Below are positions 49,201 to 60,890 of a stretch of 64,000 nucleotides of DNA, piece by piece (the stretch's first letter is position 1; each line of letters opens with the position of its first letter). The DNA comes from Sweltsa coloradensis. Lineage: Eukaryota; Arthropoda; Insecta; Plecoptera; Chloroperlidae. Location: assembly GCA_024449915.1 (NCBI GenBank), contig JAMZAV010001058.1, forward strand, positions 186,001 to 250,000, written 5' to 3'. The notes under the pieces are model-generated. The model made no database searches. It was not told the DNA's origin and worked only from the letters and a program-made list of their open reading frames with translations. A program made the translations under genes and the position numbers.

Positions 49201-52200
49201 CGTCTTACCATACCGAACCAATGCTACAACTGAGTCTTCAGTTGACAGAGGCCTCTGGTGGGTGGTGGACACAGGATGCATATATCATGAAAGTCAGGTT
49301 TTTAGGGTGTGGAAAACAGTCCCAAGGAAAATCTAATTTGAAACTAAAGATACAAGACATTTCCGACCCACTTAACGTCGCCCTCAGCCGCTCCAGGCAT
49401 TCTCATGCCGCCGCGACCCCCCCCCCCACCCTCCAGCGCCAGCATCTCGTCAATCTATTGCCGACAAAGGTGCCAGATGGTTTCTAGTTACAAACATAAA
49501 CAAGAACTGGACGATTTTTGTCGTAAGATTTTAAAGTGCCATGAATTGATGTTTGAAGTTTTGGAAAGTGAGGTTTCATCGCCATCATTGTAGTTATAGC
49601 TGCAAGTAAAACATGTAAGTTTGCAATTTTTTCTGTACTCGCCAAACGGAATTCTGGTACTCGCCAATGGCGAGCTGGCGAGTGGAATTTTTTAGGGTTG
49701 AATCACAGCAGCGCCAACATCGAGCGGGAGGGGGAGGGGTATATGACGCGATGTATTTTCTGTTCTGTGAAAAAGATTGCACTGGACAAAGGAAAAAAAC
49801 GGGTAATTCCGGGTAACGGCCTAACGGGTAATGAAAAATTAGATCCGTACCCACAGGCAACGGGCGGGTAACGGGTATCCGTTGACATCCCTAGAAGAAA
49901 CGTGCGCATCAGTTATCGTAATATTCCAGACGTAATGCTATTCTATAAACAATGACGTGCCGATGAAGTAGGCCATTAAGATAACACTCACTGTTCCTTG
50001 CATCTGATTTATATCTTGTCACAGTCTAGTCAAGGTTACGATGTGTTGTCGCAGGGCGAGGGGGGGAGGGGGGCTTAAGCGGGAATGCTGGCGCTCAGAT
50101 GATTGTAACAAGATGAGGAAAGGCCAGTCTCTGCAGTATCTCTATCCCATGTGCTTCTTTTCAGTTGTCACCATCGGTGATAGCTTTTGACTTCTAGCAG
50201 ATTGAAAACATTAGAGATGTTATGGTAATTATATACGCGGTATCATCTCTAGAAGATCGCACGAGTAGTAAGGAAGGATTGGATTGGATATTGCTTTACG
50301 TCTCATACTTATGCAACTTGGCTAATCGAGACGAAGGGAGGGACGTAAGGGATGACGCGGGGGGACAAGGGGTGGACAGGCCTGTGCCACAAGCATATGG
50401 GGAGGGCAGTGGTTCCCCCACGTCGTGGTCGTCTCCGTCTGTGTCATCATCCGTCCGTGTTGTCTTTGTCGTCGCCGTCGGGGAGGTAGTCAAAGGGAAG
50501 GGGTTCCCCGACGACGACCCAGAGCTCGCCATTAGTTTCAGGGAGTGAAACTCCCCTATTCACGGGCCAAGCCGCGAGAAGGTGTCGAGTTGGAATTTGA
50601 AGGCCCATAAGGCAGGAGGGGTCATGAACAAAGGACATTATAATTCAAAAGAAAAACACAGCCAAGCACAAAAGATATGAGAAAGCGCATGTTTACATTA
50701 GCCTTCCACCTACAATGTGACACCTCAATTCAGGAACCGGGTTTTACGGGTAAACGGGTAGTGAAACACGTACCGGTACCCAACTACTCGTCGTCTTCCC
50801 TAGTTATAAGATTTTAAGTTGTAACTAGATTTTACCATTACAACTTCTCAAGCTTCACATGACTGATCACACAGGTGAATCAGAATCCTATGATTCCAAG
50901 GTAAAGATTGCGTAAAAAATCGTAAAGGTAGGTAGGACGAATCCCACAGGCTTCGCACTGGTTACTGGTTAGCATATCTGCTTCCAATGCAGAAGGTCCA
51001 GGGTTCGATTCCCGTCAAAGTCAGAAGTTTTTTAACTTCTGATTTGGACTTAAGTCCATCAGTTCTTGTCTTAGGAGTTTGTAAACGGTGACTTTGGAGC
51101 CGTCCTAGCAATGAAGCACATAATAAATTCAGAGTTGTTCTGAATCGGCCTTGTTGATTCTGGCATTGATCCGCGGGTGTTCGCACTGTCCATACCACTG
51201 ATTGCTATATTTCCCATAGGGAAGCCTCACGTGACGTCACAGCTCGCCGGAAAGTGGCCCTGAACCGAACTGATGGACAAGCAGCCTCATTTCGCAAGTT
51301 GACGCCTGGTGAACGGCTCAACAAAGATCACGCTCTAACTTTTATCCTATTCATTATTTGGACAAAACTTAAGAGTAATAATATTTAGCAAACATATCAT
51401 TTCATCCAATGGCAATTATCTCGATTTTTTTAACAGAACCGTTAGCTTGTTATAACAAGTTACGCATTATAAATGACAAATTTCTCAACAACTTTGTCTT
51501 CTCAACTTCAATTAACAAAAATCTACTGATCGGATTTCAACAAGAATTCTCTCTAAATATGCATCCAACTAATAAGAAAAGAAATAAGTTAACTTTCTCG
51601 ATAGAAAATGCACTGAACGAAATTTTACAGCATAGCGTGCAGTTTTTCACGGCTCATCCGCACGTCAAAAGCGCGTATTTTAGGTGAAAACACATACCAT
51701 GCATATTACCCTATGCTATAAATTTTCGTTCTGTGCACTTTCTATCTAGAAAGTTCATTTATTTCTTGTCTAAACAGTCCGATGAATTTTTTTAAAGAGG
51801 TCTTGTCAAAATCCGATCACTAGGTTTTTGTCAATTGAAGTTGTTTTATTTAATTTCATAAAAAAACAAGTAACAGTTTTAAATGTTATTTCAATACGCA
51901 CATCGATATAACACGTTAACGTCTGTCTAAAAATTCAAAATTATCGCTATTTGAAGGAATGATATATTTGCTAAATATTATTCCTCTTAAGTTTTTTCCC
52001 AATAATGAATAGGGTAAAAGTTAGAGCGTGATAAGTTGTGCGACGTTCAGCAGGCGTCCACTTGCGAAACGATGGTTGCTTGTCCATCAGTTGGGCTCTA
52101 AGCGGAGAATACCCCTCATTCCCCTCGATTTGTGACGTAGGTGCTAGTAGCCTATTAAAAATATCGACCTTTGGATGGTTATCGCTCACTTGTTGATTGT

Positions 52201-55200
52201 GTCGGGGCCTACAGGGTTGCCTTGGTTGCTTTGATTTACTGTCCCCCACTGAAAATCAGTTATATAACTGAGTCGGTAGACTCTAAATACAATTGATTTT
52301 ATTTATTTATTTAAAGTCAAAGTCAGCATAATGTATTACTAGCATATGGCCTATGTTGTCGGATATAGATCGTAGTTGCCAAATCAATATTACATCTTGA
52401 CTGGTGTACCTAGCTTAAATCTTTATTGACTACATGTTCTCTATTTGTGATTGCAGCAATGTAGCTGAGCCGGTGCGAAGTAATCGCAGCACTAACAACG
52501 TGGCAGAGATTGAAGCATCAATTCGAGCCATTGAACAAGCCTATGCGGCTGGTATGTATAATAACTAGGAAAACGCTTAAGTCCCGCCGCGTTGTTGGAT
52601 GAGCGTAATTGGTGCATTGAGCTGCCATGTGTTATGTGAATTTTCTGTTCTGTGAAAAAATCATTACTAAGTTGATGATTTTTTTAAAAATAATTTAAAA
52701 TAAATAAAAAATAAACTTTAATTTTTAATTTTTTTAATTAATCGTAATTTTAAAAAGAAAAAAAATCGTAAAATTTCGATTTCCATAAGAAATAATTATT
52801 CGATTGTGCTAAAATTTTACACGAATATATGAATTCATAAAATTAAGGTTCTGTGAAAAAATCATTACAATCGGATAAAGAATGTAGGTGTTATTTGTCA
52901 AAGAATTGTTTTAAAAAAGAAAAACCCCGTAAAATTGCGATTTTTATGAGAAATAATTATTTGATTGCGCTTAAATTTTCCACGAATAGACCTATATAAA
53001 TTCATAAAATAAAGGTTCTGTGAAAAAATCATTACAATCGGACAAAGTGTGTAGGTATTATAAATCGAAGAAATTTTTTTAAAAATCGAAAATAATCGTA
53101 AAATTGCGATTTTTATGGAATTTTTTTTTCGATTGTGCTCAAAAACGTGGCAGTTCTAAGTTCAGAGATTTCGAAGGTCTCAATAAAATTTCATCGCAAT
53201 CGGAGTATCGGTTTAGCCGGAATCGTGCTAACAAACAGACAAAAATACAAAAAAAAAAAAAAAAAAAAAAAACATTCCGGATTTTTTTCTCCAGTGTGGT
53301 GAAATGGAATCTTCGCTTCGCTCGCTACGCTCATCCAATAAAATAATCAAACGCCCGGTTCCAATGTAAGTCAGGTTGGGGTGTGACGTATCACCAGTTT
53401 CTCGGGCTGTGGACTTTCAGCGCTTGCTAGCTAGGCTCAGCACCTCCTCATCTTCTTCGATGTCTTCTATGACAGGCATTTCTACCAGTTCTCTCCATTT
53501 CTTTCTATCCTCCCACTCTCAGTCTTTCTTCATTAATTCTGTCCCATGATTTCCCTCTTTCTTCAACGTTCCATTTCATTTGGTCCTTCATCTATCTCTT
53601 GGGCGTCCAACTCTTCTTACTCCTCCCCTGTGCTTTTAAATTCTCTTCTTGGGATTCTATTGTGCTTCATTCTTCGTACATGCCCATACCATCATTAGTC
53701 TTTCTCTTCCTATTTTATTTCGTAGACTTTCCACTCCTAGTTTGTTTCTTATTGTTTTGCTCCATACCTTGTCTATTTTTGTTAAGGCTACAGAACTTCT
53801 TAAAAATTTCATCCTTGCTGCTTCTAATCTACTGTCTTCCAAATTATATTCTTAATAATAATAATAATCTTTATTGTAATTCATAGTACAATTACAAAAG
53901 GTGATATTTTTTACATGTTGGGATGAAAGCTCCTCCCTACGAAATGATCTTCCGCATTACCTGCTACATACGTTGTTGTTGCTCTCTCTTGTGGCATGGT
54001 GGTGGACAGAGGCGCTTGAAGTGAATAAACCTATATTTAATATTTATAGTTTGAACACAATAACCCTGCTCCACCTGCTTCATTCACTACGTTTATCGTA
54101 GATGTATCAAACGGTTTCCATACATAATTTATTATGTAAACATAAAAAGTTAAAATGATTATAGATTCAAATTCTTATTCACTTCAGAATCAAACTAAAT
54201 CATTTTTAAAATACCATATATCGAACTGAATATAGTGCGATGTTTTTTTTTTCCAAAAATACAATCTCAAAAACAGCACTCGCGTTGTTTCCGCGCTCTT
54301 GCATTTAAAACAGCGCCTGAACATAGGCCACCAGCAATACAACTCCCGCGCATCGCCCCTCCCACCCACTCAACGCCAGCCGAACCTGTTACGTGAGGCG
54401 GGCTGGTGACGTCATCTCGGGCTCCGCGGAAAATACCGCAGGATTATCGCCGCGTATCACGGGTTCAACCACCAAAATAACTGCGCATAGGCTACTATTA
54501 AAAACTTTTTCTTGGGAATCGATTCTTAGGTCACAATGATCGATTCCAATCCAATTTGGAATCGATGTCATCCCTAAATCAGATTAGTGAATTGTGGTTG
54601 GCCTATGTGAGCTTGAGCTTGGCCCTACACTGTTAAAAAAACGCAGGACTAGACCCTAATATTGTTCAAAATGTTTTGTTGTAGAGTGAAACTTTAGTCT
54701 ATTCATTCATTGTATTATAAACGAAGAATGTTTCTTCTGTATTTTAATTTTCTTTGATATTTTCTTTTTTCTTGAAATGATTTTGAAAAATTGGGGATCA
54801 AGATCGTGCTACATTCGGTCCAATACGGTAATATCTCAGTTTTGTGTTGAAAAACAGTTTTGTGTTCACTCTATTGCCAACCAAATTGCCAGCCATTTCC
54901 ATCAATAACAAAACATATTTTTTTAAAGCGTGGTGATGTAACCGCACACACTCTCTCGGAGATGATTTTACAGCTCCACATGGGTGTCATAAGCTCACAG
55001 GGCTGCTACGCTCCCTAACAACGTTCTATTCACCCGGTCGGTCAATCTAATTAAACAAGTCACTAATATTGCCAAGCATGGAACTAGAAACCTACTCTAC
55101 CTAATGTGTATGCTGAGATGGTTCTACCAAGCCAAGGAATTTCTATCAATCATACACAAAAACATAGACTCACCAATCCCACCAAAATTGAGAACACCCA

Positions 55201-58200
55201 CTGCTATTCGGACGAAATCCCACTGAAAGGAATTTATAGAAAAAATACCACCAGTTGTAAAAACAGTAATTACAAAGTAATAATGTAGACTCGTCTTCAT
55301 AGATTGGGCTGTATTCTCCGTTCCAAGGTAGATGATTCTCGATATGAGAAATACATAACATGTATCCTACGTAATCAGTACTGATTTCTGTCTAGAGAAT
55401 ACATACAATTTTTAATATTATTATTTGTTGTGTCAGATTGACAGCTTTGAAAAATACCCTTGAAAGTAATTTTAGTGATATTAGGCCTAAACAGATCGGC
55501 AATTTTTAAATAGGTTGTTAAAAAATACTCATCACTCGTCAGCTTTAAAACATCCCCTCCATCCAATATGCCGTGGAAGAACAGTCCGGCTTAATCCAAT
55601 CAACACGCAATGACAATCCAGTCTCGTCGTATTCTCTTGTGATTCGGTCTTGTCCTACCATGATAATATCCTTCCGTAGATCTTCTTGTTTTGAAGTTTT
55701 TAAATAATCGAACTTTAATTATCTTGATTTATTGTTATAATTCTGTAGCTCACTTAATTAGTTCTCAATGAGTATAAATTGTTCAAATAATTCGAAGAAA
55801 TGTTCAAATAAACCTTCATACAGTCAGATAGCACTTTGACAGATGTCACGGCAATATGTAAACAACGCCATCTTTATTTTTAGTCGTGATCCAATCGATC
55901 TATTTTTGATCCATATCAATAACCAATCACAGCTTGACTCGTCATTTCAGTGTGACGTCACGAATTCTCAGATTGAAGACCATACTAGCGCCATGATTCG
56001 CCATTTTAAAAAGTTTTGCAATCTTATTTCCCGGCGATATAAAACGAAGCCTTTATATTTCTAATGGGGACTTTTAGATATTTATTATGTAGAATAATAT
56101 TCGTCAAACAGTTCTACGTCTTTTATTACTAGGACCCGTATCCCCGTCCACTCTGTCATAAACTATGACCGGCTTTAACTTCACTTTGGTAGTGACGGTC
56201 CGCCAAATATCGCTCCTTTTATCACGCAGATTCACTTTCCATCCAGGATTTTATTAATTCACTCGCAAATTGAAAGGTGAATGTCGCCCCAACTTTTTAA
56301 TCAACGATAGAAATAGCTATCAAAGCTATTCTATTCCCGTCACTTGTATATTGATTGCAATATTACTGATACTGGCTCGCTTAGCTTTACAGTTCACTCC
56401 ACTCGATGGCTTGGTAGGCCTAGACGCTCGATTCTCCGTTATGACAAAACTAAACGATCTTTTACTAGACCTGGCTTTTCTTATTATCGGCAGACAGATC
56501 ACTTTGCCTTTGACTTCACTTTGGCACGTTATTTAACCCGTATGCCTATCCCAACGTGGATTTTAGTAAGTTAACACAACTTGAATATCAATCCTATGAT
56601 ATGCCGACTCCGCCGCGCGTTTTACCGAAACACAATTGCTAATCACACGTAACGTGATTCTCTAGTAACACTTCTTTATCTTTGTATGCCTCGCGATAAC
56701 CCTCGTCGACGATGTAACTCTTTCACCATTAGAATCTCTCCATCTTAGAGAGATTCATCACTGAAATACCACACCCAAAACTCACTGGGTCTCCCGTACT
56801 ATTCTAACGGCACTACTGCCTACTACAAGCCTCCTGCAAGCACTGTCTGTCCTACAAGATGGCCGGTCAACCGGCGTCCCAATGACCAACTAAACGTCTT
56901 CCACCAATCACAGCTCAGCAAACTTGAATTTTGTGTCTGACATTGACAATCTCTCATGGCGTCAGTGCCTAATGCTCAAGCAATCGTCACAACCCACTTA
57001 ATGAATTTAAATGCCGTAATATACAATAATAAATCTAGAACACTAGATTTTTATTTAACAGAGGTAATGCTGAATCAAATCACAAGATGGTTATAGTATT
57101 TTAGAATGAAATTTCTTTGTGAATCTGAATAAATTATAGCCCAATCCATAAAAACAAAGATATTATATTTATATTATAATTCTCTGACAAAAGAGTTTGA
57201 TCACTGGTAGACTCATTCCAACAACTAATACCAAAAAGACCTAAGTCCATTCTAAGGAAGGCGTACGGTTACAGTGATACAATTGGCTGGCAGTTTCCGA
57301 AATATTGCTTTATATTGAGTAATAAAAAGTTGGTAATAATTATCCACCAAATGGTGTTTAAACTTTAACCTTGAGCTCTTCTAAAGCTACAACATTCTAG
57401 AATTATATAAACAGGCCTAGGCCTTATTTTATTTATTTATTTAACGGCTATCCTATTCAGAGTTAAAAAACTGATCTACAAAGGAGGACAAGAATCTGTT
57501 GGTCTCTACTTGAATTTAATAAACCCGTACCGGTACAACAAATTAGTTCTAGAATGATTTAACTCGTGTGATAAACGTAGTGTATGTTATGTGACAATTG
57601 ATCGTTGATTAACGTGTTGATTGATAACCAACCGTATAAATGTAGACTGCAGAATTTGCCCCTATTGCGATGGAATAGAACACATTTTGAGTCCGCTATT
57701 ACTACCTGTGTTATTTTTATTTGTTACAGGCATAAAAAAACTCAGGGTTAAAACAGACTCTATGTTCCTAATAAACTGTATCACAAAGTGGAGATTTTCA
57801 TGGATAAAGAACGGTTGGAAAACTGCCAACGGTAAACCTGTTATAAATAAGCCCGAACTTGAGCAATTAGCCACAGTGATGAAGATGTTACCGGTAGAAA
57901 TTGATTGGGTAAGTAAGTGTACGGTGGGCAGTCTTGGGGAGGAACGCGTTCCTAGTAACGCGTTCCCGGGAACGCGTTCCTTTTTCAGGAACTTTTGTGG
58001 GAACGAGTTCCTTTTCTTTGATCAGGAACTTGTAACGTCAAAGTTACTATTTCGTGGGAACTTGGAACGAATTTAACGTTCCTTTATAAGTTCCTTTCGT
58101 CGTCGTAATCCCTTCGAATTCCAGTAGCTGATATCGTAAACTGCTGTATGAAAATATCAATGTGACATCTTGTTTTTTAAAAATGGTGCCACCCTCGACA

Positions 58201-60650
58201 GATAGCCTGGGACTCATTTTAATAAATAAGAGTAATGATAAATAAACTCATTTCAAATTTATTATTGTTTATAAATCAGTGATGGTAAGGAACGTGAAAG
58301 GAACTATAAGTTCCTTTTGAGGAACGAGGAACGTTTCAGTTCCTTTTTTATTGAAAAGGAACGAGGAACGTCTCAGTTCCTTTTTAGGCAGAAGTAACTT
58401 AACTTTTCAAAGTTCCCTTTTTTGGGGGAACGTGCCCAAGACTGACGGTGGGGCACGAATCCAGAAATATGTTCCATTGTCCCGGGCTACAAAAAATATG
58501 TTAACACAAATTATTTGTTTTAGTAGGCCTAGTATTTGATTTTAAGTATCAAATTTTTCTACGCTGGTTCGACCAGCAAATACGCATGGCATGAATATTG
58601 AACCATTACAGACAGGCAATTGTCAAGTCAAGTATGTGCATTAATTCCCTTTATTGAGTTTCAACTAGCCAAATGAATGGGGAAATACAGGTACTCTGCC
58701 ACAATGTGCAGTGGACTGGTATTAAACGCCAAATGCTAAAACAGTTTAACACAAATGTACATGGCTATTAAACTTGTAAGTCTACAAATAAAAAACATTA
58801 GGCACTGTAGGCCTAATTGTGATAATGTTAAGTTCAAAAGTATAATTTAAAATCTAAAATTGTTTTGTTTTGTTAGGTACCTTGTACTTACCTAGATTCA
58901 AAACCGCTAAACTCAAAAAATATATTTCATTCAGGCTAACTAGTAATGAATTTAGCAACCAACAGAAAAATTATGCTAACTAGTAATGAATTTAGCAACC
59001 ACAGAAAAATTATTGGGGCCACCATGACCTCCCAAAAATTGTCAAACATGACATTTTTCGAGCTAGGTCCCATCGGCAAAAATCTCCCATAAGAAATAAC
59101 ATGGGGACGATCTTTATGCCCCGTGACCTTGGAGGATTTTGATCCAAAAAAATATTGGCCATTATTGACGTACTCTACAGCCTTTTCTGTAAATTCTCTA
59201 TATTTTGTTTTGTAATTTAAGCAAGTAGTTCGGTCAAAATATGCTGATTACCAAGATGGGGTGTGATTTTGGAATGCATATTTTTGCGTGTTTGAGGGTA
59301 TATTTGGGCACAGTTTCAAGACACGATGTTATAAAGGGGCATTTTAGATTGGTACTATGCTCTAGTATCTATGTGGACCAAAAAAGAAGCAGGTTAAAGG
59401 CGATTTAGGAAATTTTCCAAAACACCTATTTTCGCCAATATCTGGATCAAAAAAATTAAAAAAATTGTGTTAAATCACAGTTACAAGATTTAATTTTTTA
59501 AACGGTCATTTAAGTGTAGTATTGTGCTATAGATCACGTGGTAAAAAATAATTTTTGGGGTTTTTAGCCCCTTTTTAAACTTTGTTACAATGCAAGTAGC
59601 CTACCAATGCAGAGTTACATAATAAAATAGATCCACAATTAGATCCTATATCTATTTGAACTTAGACAAGACATGGAAAAGAATTGGGAGCTCGGCAGAA
59701 GAATTAGTATGGTCTTCAATAAAGCGTATGATGGTGTGCCAACTGCCAAGGAATTTAAATTGTAAAAAACTGGTTAAGCACAATTTGGAAAATGTGCTCT
59801 GATTGCGCCTTACAAACACTTTTACTTGACATTTTGGTGCAAACCATGTACTCTAAAAACCTCTGGATTCTGTTTCTGCATCAAAGCCGGGTTTGCTCGA
59901 GCTCATCCAACACTCTTTTAAAAAGCTATATATTGTGGCTAAGATGCATTACTATTAGGAATATCTGGTACCTTCTTCTTTTCATATGCCCCTATTTTTA
60001 TGGGGTGTTGTTAAAAGGCTGTTTGGCAAATACATCAAATAAATGATAGTCATAGTATAGTGGACTTGGAGTCAACATTTGAGGACAATATTGGCTGTCG
60101 AAATTCGAAATACATAACAAAAGATTTTTTATACAATTGTAATTAGCACCCTAGTTTTATAGTTTTCAAATTTCAATTCAATGTTCAACATACAAAAGTA
60201 AGTGATCTTTGGTTGGTTATCGGTCGCTCACTCGTCGATTGCGTCGGGGCCTACAGGGTTGGCTTGGTCGCTTTGGTTTACTGTCCCACACTGAAAATCA
60301 GTTATATGACTGAGTGGGTAAACTCTAAATACAAATTTATTAATTATTTATTTATTTTATTTATGGCATGTCATTGACCGGCCCTAGTAAAGATTTTTAA
60401 TCAATCAAAAATAACGATTGTGAAGACTTATAAGTTGTGTTGTTTAGTGAATCACTTTTTAAAAGGACAATGAACACGTTAATGCCTATTTCCTGGGCTG
60501 GTACTGTAATTAACACATATTCATGTTGTTATCCTGTTAACGAGGGGTCACCGTCTATTGCAGGTCCATGTGAAGGCGCATAGTGGCATCGTAGGGAACG
60601 AAGCTGCGGATTTCCTCGCTAGGCAAGGTGCAGAAAAATCTTTAAAATGA
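43192..60650 (+). CDS. RNASEH1: RNase H1-like ribonuclease, 5 coding exons
   Basis: The product is an endoribonuclease that cuts the RNA strand of RNA-DNA hybrids (R-loops, replication primers). Coding exons are 43192-43235, 44255-44923, 52457-52551, 57730-57908 and 60564-60650, all GT-AG with phases that close to 357 residues. The catalytic domain occupies roughly residues 222-357: VYIDGACSDNG (first Asp), VAEIEAS (Glu), VKTDSMF (second Asp), the basic-protrusion-like segment WIKNGWKTANGKPVINK, and VKAHSGIVGNEAAD (loop His and last Asp). The family usually has an N-terminal hybrid-binding domain; none is visible. Instead there are about 220 residues of helical-looking sequence and basic patches (KRKPR, VKRRRDG) that could be nuclear localisation signals. 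Intron 2 (7.5 kb) carries nested hAT elements. The enzyme class is certain from the catalytic motifs; orthology to RNASEH1 is inferred. Confidence 0.9.
43593..43819. repeat. Imperfect inverted repeat in RNase H intron 1
   Basis: GGGCCCCAAAAAACAACAAC and ACAAAACCTTTA on the left are mirrored by GTTGTTGATTTTTGGGGCCC and TAAAGGTTTTGT on the right (about 43750-43819). Probably a small foldback element. Confidence 0.55.
44255..44923 (+). CDS. RNASEH1: RNase H1-like exon 2 (N-terminal region and first catalytic Asp)
   Basis: The exon is 669 bp, entered after two bases and left after two bases at GTAAGT. The first part is Asn/Leu/Lys-rich and probably helical; the middle is charged and low in order, with KRRRDGEGDETDSKETQ. 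The exon ends with EGEWVTVYIDGACSDNGKTK and AGVGVWFYANCP, the first two strands of the RNase H fold. Confidence 0.93.
45459..45835 (+). repeat. 5S rRNA-derived SINE (SINE3 type)
   Basis: The head carries the 5S internal-promoter sequence GAAGTTAAGCAACATCGGGC followed by GTGGTCAGGGGTCGAGTGG, diverged from a functional 5S gene. The body contains CCTTTCGGATGGGACGTAAA, a phrase I recognise from many invertebrate SINEs. The tail is (AAT)n near 45825. Confidence 0.8.
47230..49195 (-). pseudogene. hAT transposase (ZNF862/KIAA1586-like, DUF4371 type), degenerate
   Basis: Minus-strand fragments, N- to C-terminal: a start-like MTTFFCSKGRDKLPKKLSAD near 49175; an acidic linker encoded by the 30-bp repeats (48893-48995); SLGTDGASAMVGHKSGLIAL and VSIHCVAHRLQLAILDASKQ (48167-47736), the catalytic-domain hallmark with GTDGAS and CVAHRL; then DPMNQPTSEGQALASRL-type sequence to 47230. 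Several frameshifts and stops separate them. The family cuts and pastes DNA with 8-bp duplications, as seen at the ends of this element. It is inactive as read. Confidence 0.8.
48893..48995. repeat. 30-bp tandem repeat inside the transposase remnant
   Basis: The unit TTTCATTGTCACATATTATA plus about 10 bases is present about three and a half times. On the transposase strand it encodes a CDNETRDNII-like repeat. Confidence 0.8.
50955..51205 (+). repeat. tRNA-Gly-like SINE
   Basis: The head 50955-51023 has TTACTGGTTAGCATATCTGC (A box region), an anticodon-loop-like CTTCCAA (TCC, Gly) and AGGGTTCGATTCCC (B box). The acceptor stem does not pair, so it is a SINE or tRNA pseudogene rather than a tRNA gene. 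Confidence 0.6.
51229..52137. mobile_element. Foldback element with arms of about 150 bp
   Basis: The left arm (51229-51390) and right arm (51966-52137) are inverted copies: ACTGATGGACAAGCA, TTTCGCAAG, ACGCCTG, CACGCTCTAACTTTTA, AACTTAAGAG and AATAATATTTAGCAAA. The interior is AT-rich. It lies in RNase H intron 2. Confidence 0.75.
52184..52325 (+). repeat. Short interspersed repeat R3, copy 1
   Basis: The shared core is GTCGGGGCCTACAGGGTT, then ACTGAAAATCAGTTATAT and an ACTGAGT...CTCTAAATACAA segment with a TTTA-rich tail. It matches 60215-60365 and, inverted, 63905-64000. Confidence 0.75.
52457..52551 (+). CDS. RNASEH1: RNase H1-like exon 3
   Basis: The exon is 95 bp, TTGCAG acceptor, GTATGT donor. 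It encodes NVAEPVRSNRSTNNVAEIEA and SIRAIEQAYAA; the Glu in AEIEA is the second catalytic residue. A Helitron-like copy starts 14 bp after its end (52565). Confidence 0.94.
52565..53338 (-). mobile_element. Helitron-like family 1, copy 8
   Basis: On the minus strand it runs from TTGGATGAGCGTAGCGAGCG (53338) to GCGTTTTCCTAG (52565), followed by T. It lies 13 bp downstream of RNase H exon 3. Tandem AT-rich units are visible inside. Confidence 0.78.
53430..53850 (-). pseudogene. LINE C-terminal fragment
   Basis: The minus strand reads RLEAARMKFLRSSVALTKID, NKLGVESLRNKIGRERLMMV and, in a shifted frame, EWEDRKKWRELVEMP, the familiar tail of non-LTR reverse transcriptases. It is frame-broken and has no RT core. 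Confidence 0.75.
53851..57700. other. RNase H intron 3 DNA, no gene seen
   Basis: It holds (AAT)n at 53854-53870, a hAT-like right end at 54508-54576 (ATCGATTCC words, ending GATGTCATCCCTA) without a left mate, and scattered short open frames without motifs. Confidence 0.45.
57730..57908 (+). CDS. RNASEH1: RNase H1-like exon 4
   Basis: The exon is 179 bp, GTTACAG acceptor, GTAAGT donor. It encodes IKKLRVKTDSMFLINCITKW, WIKNGWKTANGKPVINKPEL and MKMLPVEIDW, containing the second catalytic Asp (KTDS). A hAT element with perfect 8-bp duplications is inserted 20 bp after the donor. Confidence 0.95.
57929..58444. mobile_element. hAT-type element with 8-bp TSD ACGGTGGG, 20 bp after a splice donor
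   Basis: TIR CAGTCTTGGG on the left and, inward from the right, CAGTCTTGGG; perfect ACGGTGGG flanks (57921-57928 and 58445-58452). Subterminal word GGAACGCGTTCC and GGAACG variants fill both ends. It is 516 bp without transposase. Confidence 0.92.
58453..60214. other. RNase H intron 4 DNA, no gene seen
   Basis: It contains a 40-bp direct duplication (58935-58974 and 58975-59013, GCTAACTAGTAATGAATTTA start). Otherwise AT-rich unique-looking sequence. Confidence 0.5.
60215..60365 (+). repeat. Short interspersed repeat R3, copy 2
   Basis: Collinear with 52184-52325: GTCGGGGCCTACAGGGTT, AAAATCAGTTATATGACTGA, CTCTAAATACAAAT, then a TTTA-rich tail. Confidence 0.75.
60564..60650 (+). CDS. RNASEH1: RNase H1-like exon 5 and stop
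   Basis: The exon is 87 bp, TTGCAG acceptor, phase 0. It encodes VHVKAHSGIVGNEAADFLAR and QGAEKSLK, with TGA at 60648-60650. This is the C-terminal helix of the RNase H fold with the last metal-binding Asp. Confidence 0.95.
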   Translation, partial: VHVKAHSGIVGNEAADFLARQGAEKSLK

Positions 60651-60884
60651 GCTACAGAAACAACATGACCAGACCAGTCCAACAAACTGAAGTGGAAGCA
60701 GGTTTTGCCAGTTGAGTACCTATTCTTTTTGGCAGACGTATGGATTGTAATGGAAGCGGAACTGTATACAAAGAAATGTTTGCTATCAAGTGAGTAATAG
60801 TGTAAACTCAATTTTTTGTAATGCCCACTTTAACCTTTAGTGGCCACAGTTCTTACTTCTTATCATAATTGTATAAAAATTAAA

Positions 60885-60890
60885 AATAAA
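60885..60890 (+). terminator. Poly(A) signal candidate of the RNase H1-like gene
   Basis: AATAAA lies 235 bp past the stop codon, with a T-rich stretch after it. Confidence 0.4.

Larger units (their letters stand above)
45234..49893. mobile_element. Inner hAT element (TSD GAAGAAAC) carrying a decayed transposase
   Basis: TIR TAGGGATGTCAA at both ends with perfect GAAGAAAC duplications (45226-45233 and 49894-49901). Subterminal words of the CGGGTA/TACCCG type are at 45247-45288 and 49799-49880. It is 4.66 kb and encodes a minus-strand hAT transposase remnant. A 5S-derived SINE (45459-45835) has inserted near its left end. Confidence 0.92.
45108..50802. mobile_element. Outer hAT element (TSD GTTATTAG/GTTATAAG), split by an inner hAT
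   Basis: The left end is TAGGGATGAC and, inward from the right, TAGGGAAGAC, flanked by near-identical 8-mers at 45100-45107 and 50803-50810. Without the inner element it is about 1.0 kb. Subterminal words are CGGGTACCCG-type (45121-45178 and 50737-50780). No coding motif is recognised in its own DNA. Confidence 0.72.

Noticed and set aside
50955..51023. A functional tRNA-Gly gene
   Set aside because: The acceptor stem halves do not pair and the sequence continues into a SINE-like body.
53599..53886. 95-codon hydrophobic plus-strand frame
   Set aside because: It is antisense to a recognisable LINE C-terminus; the hydrophobicity is a by-product of T-rich codons.
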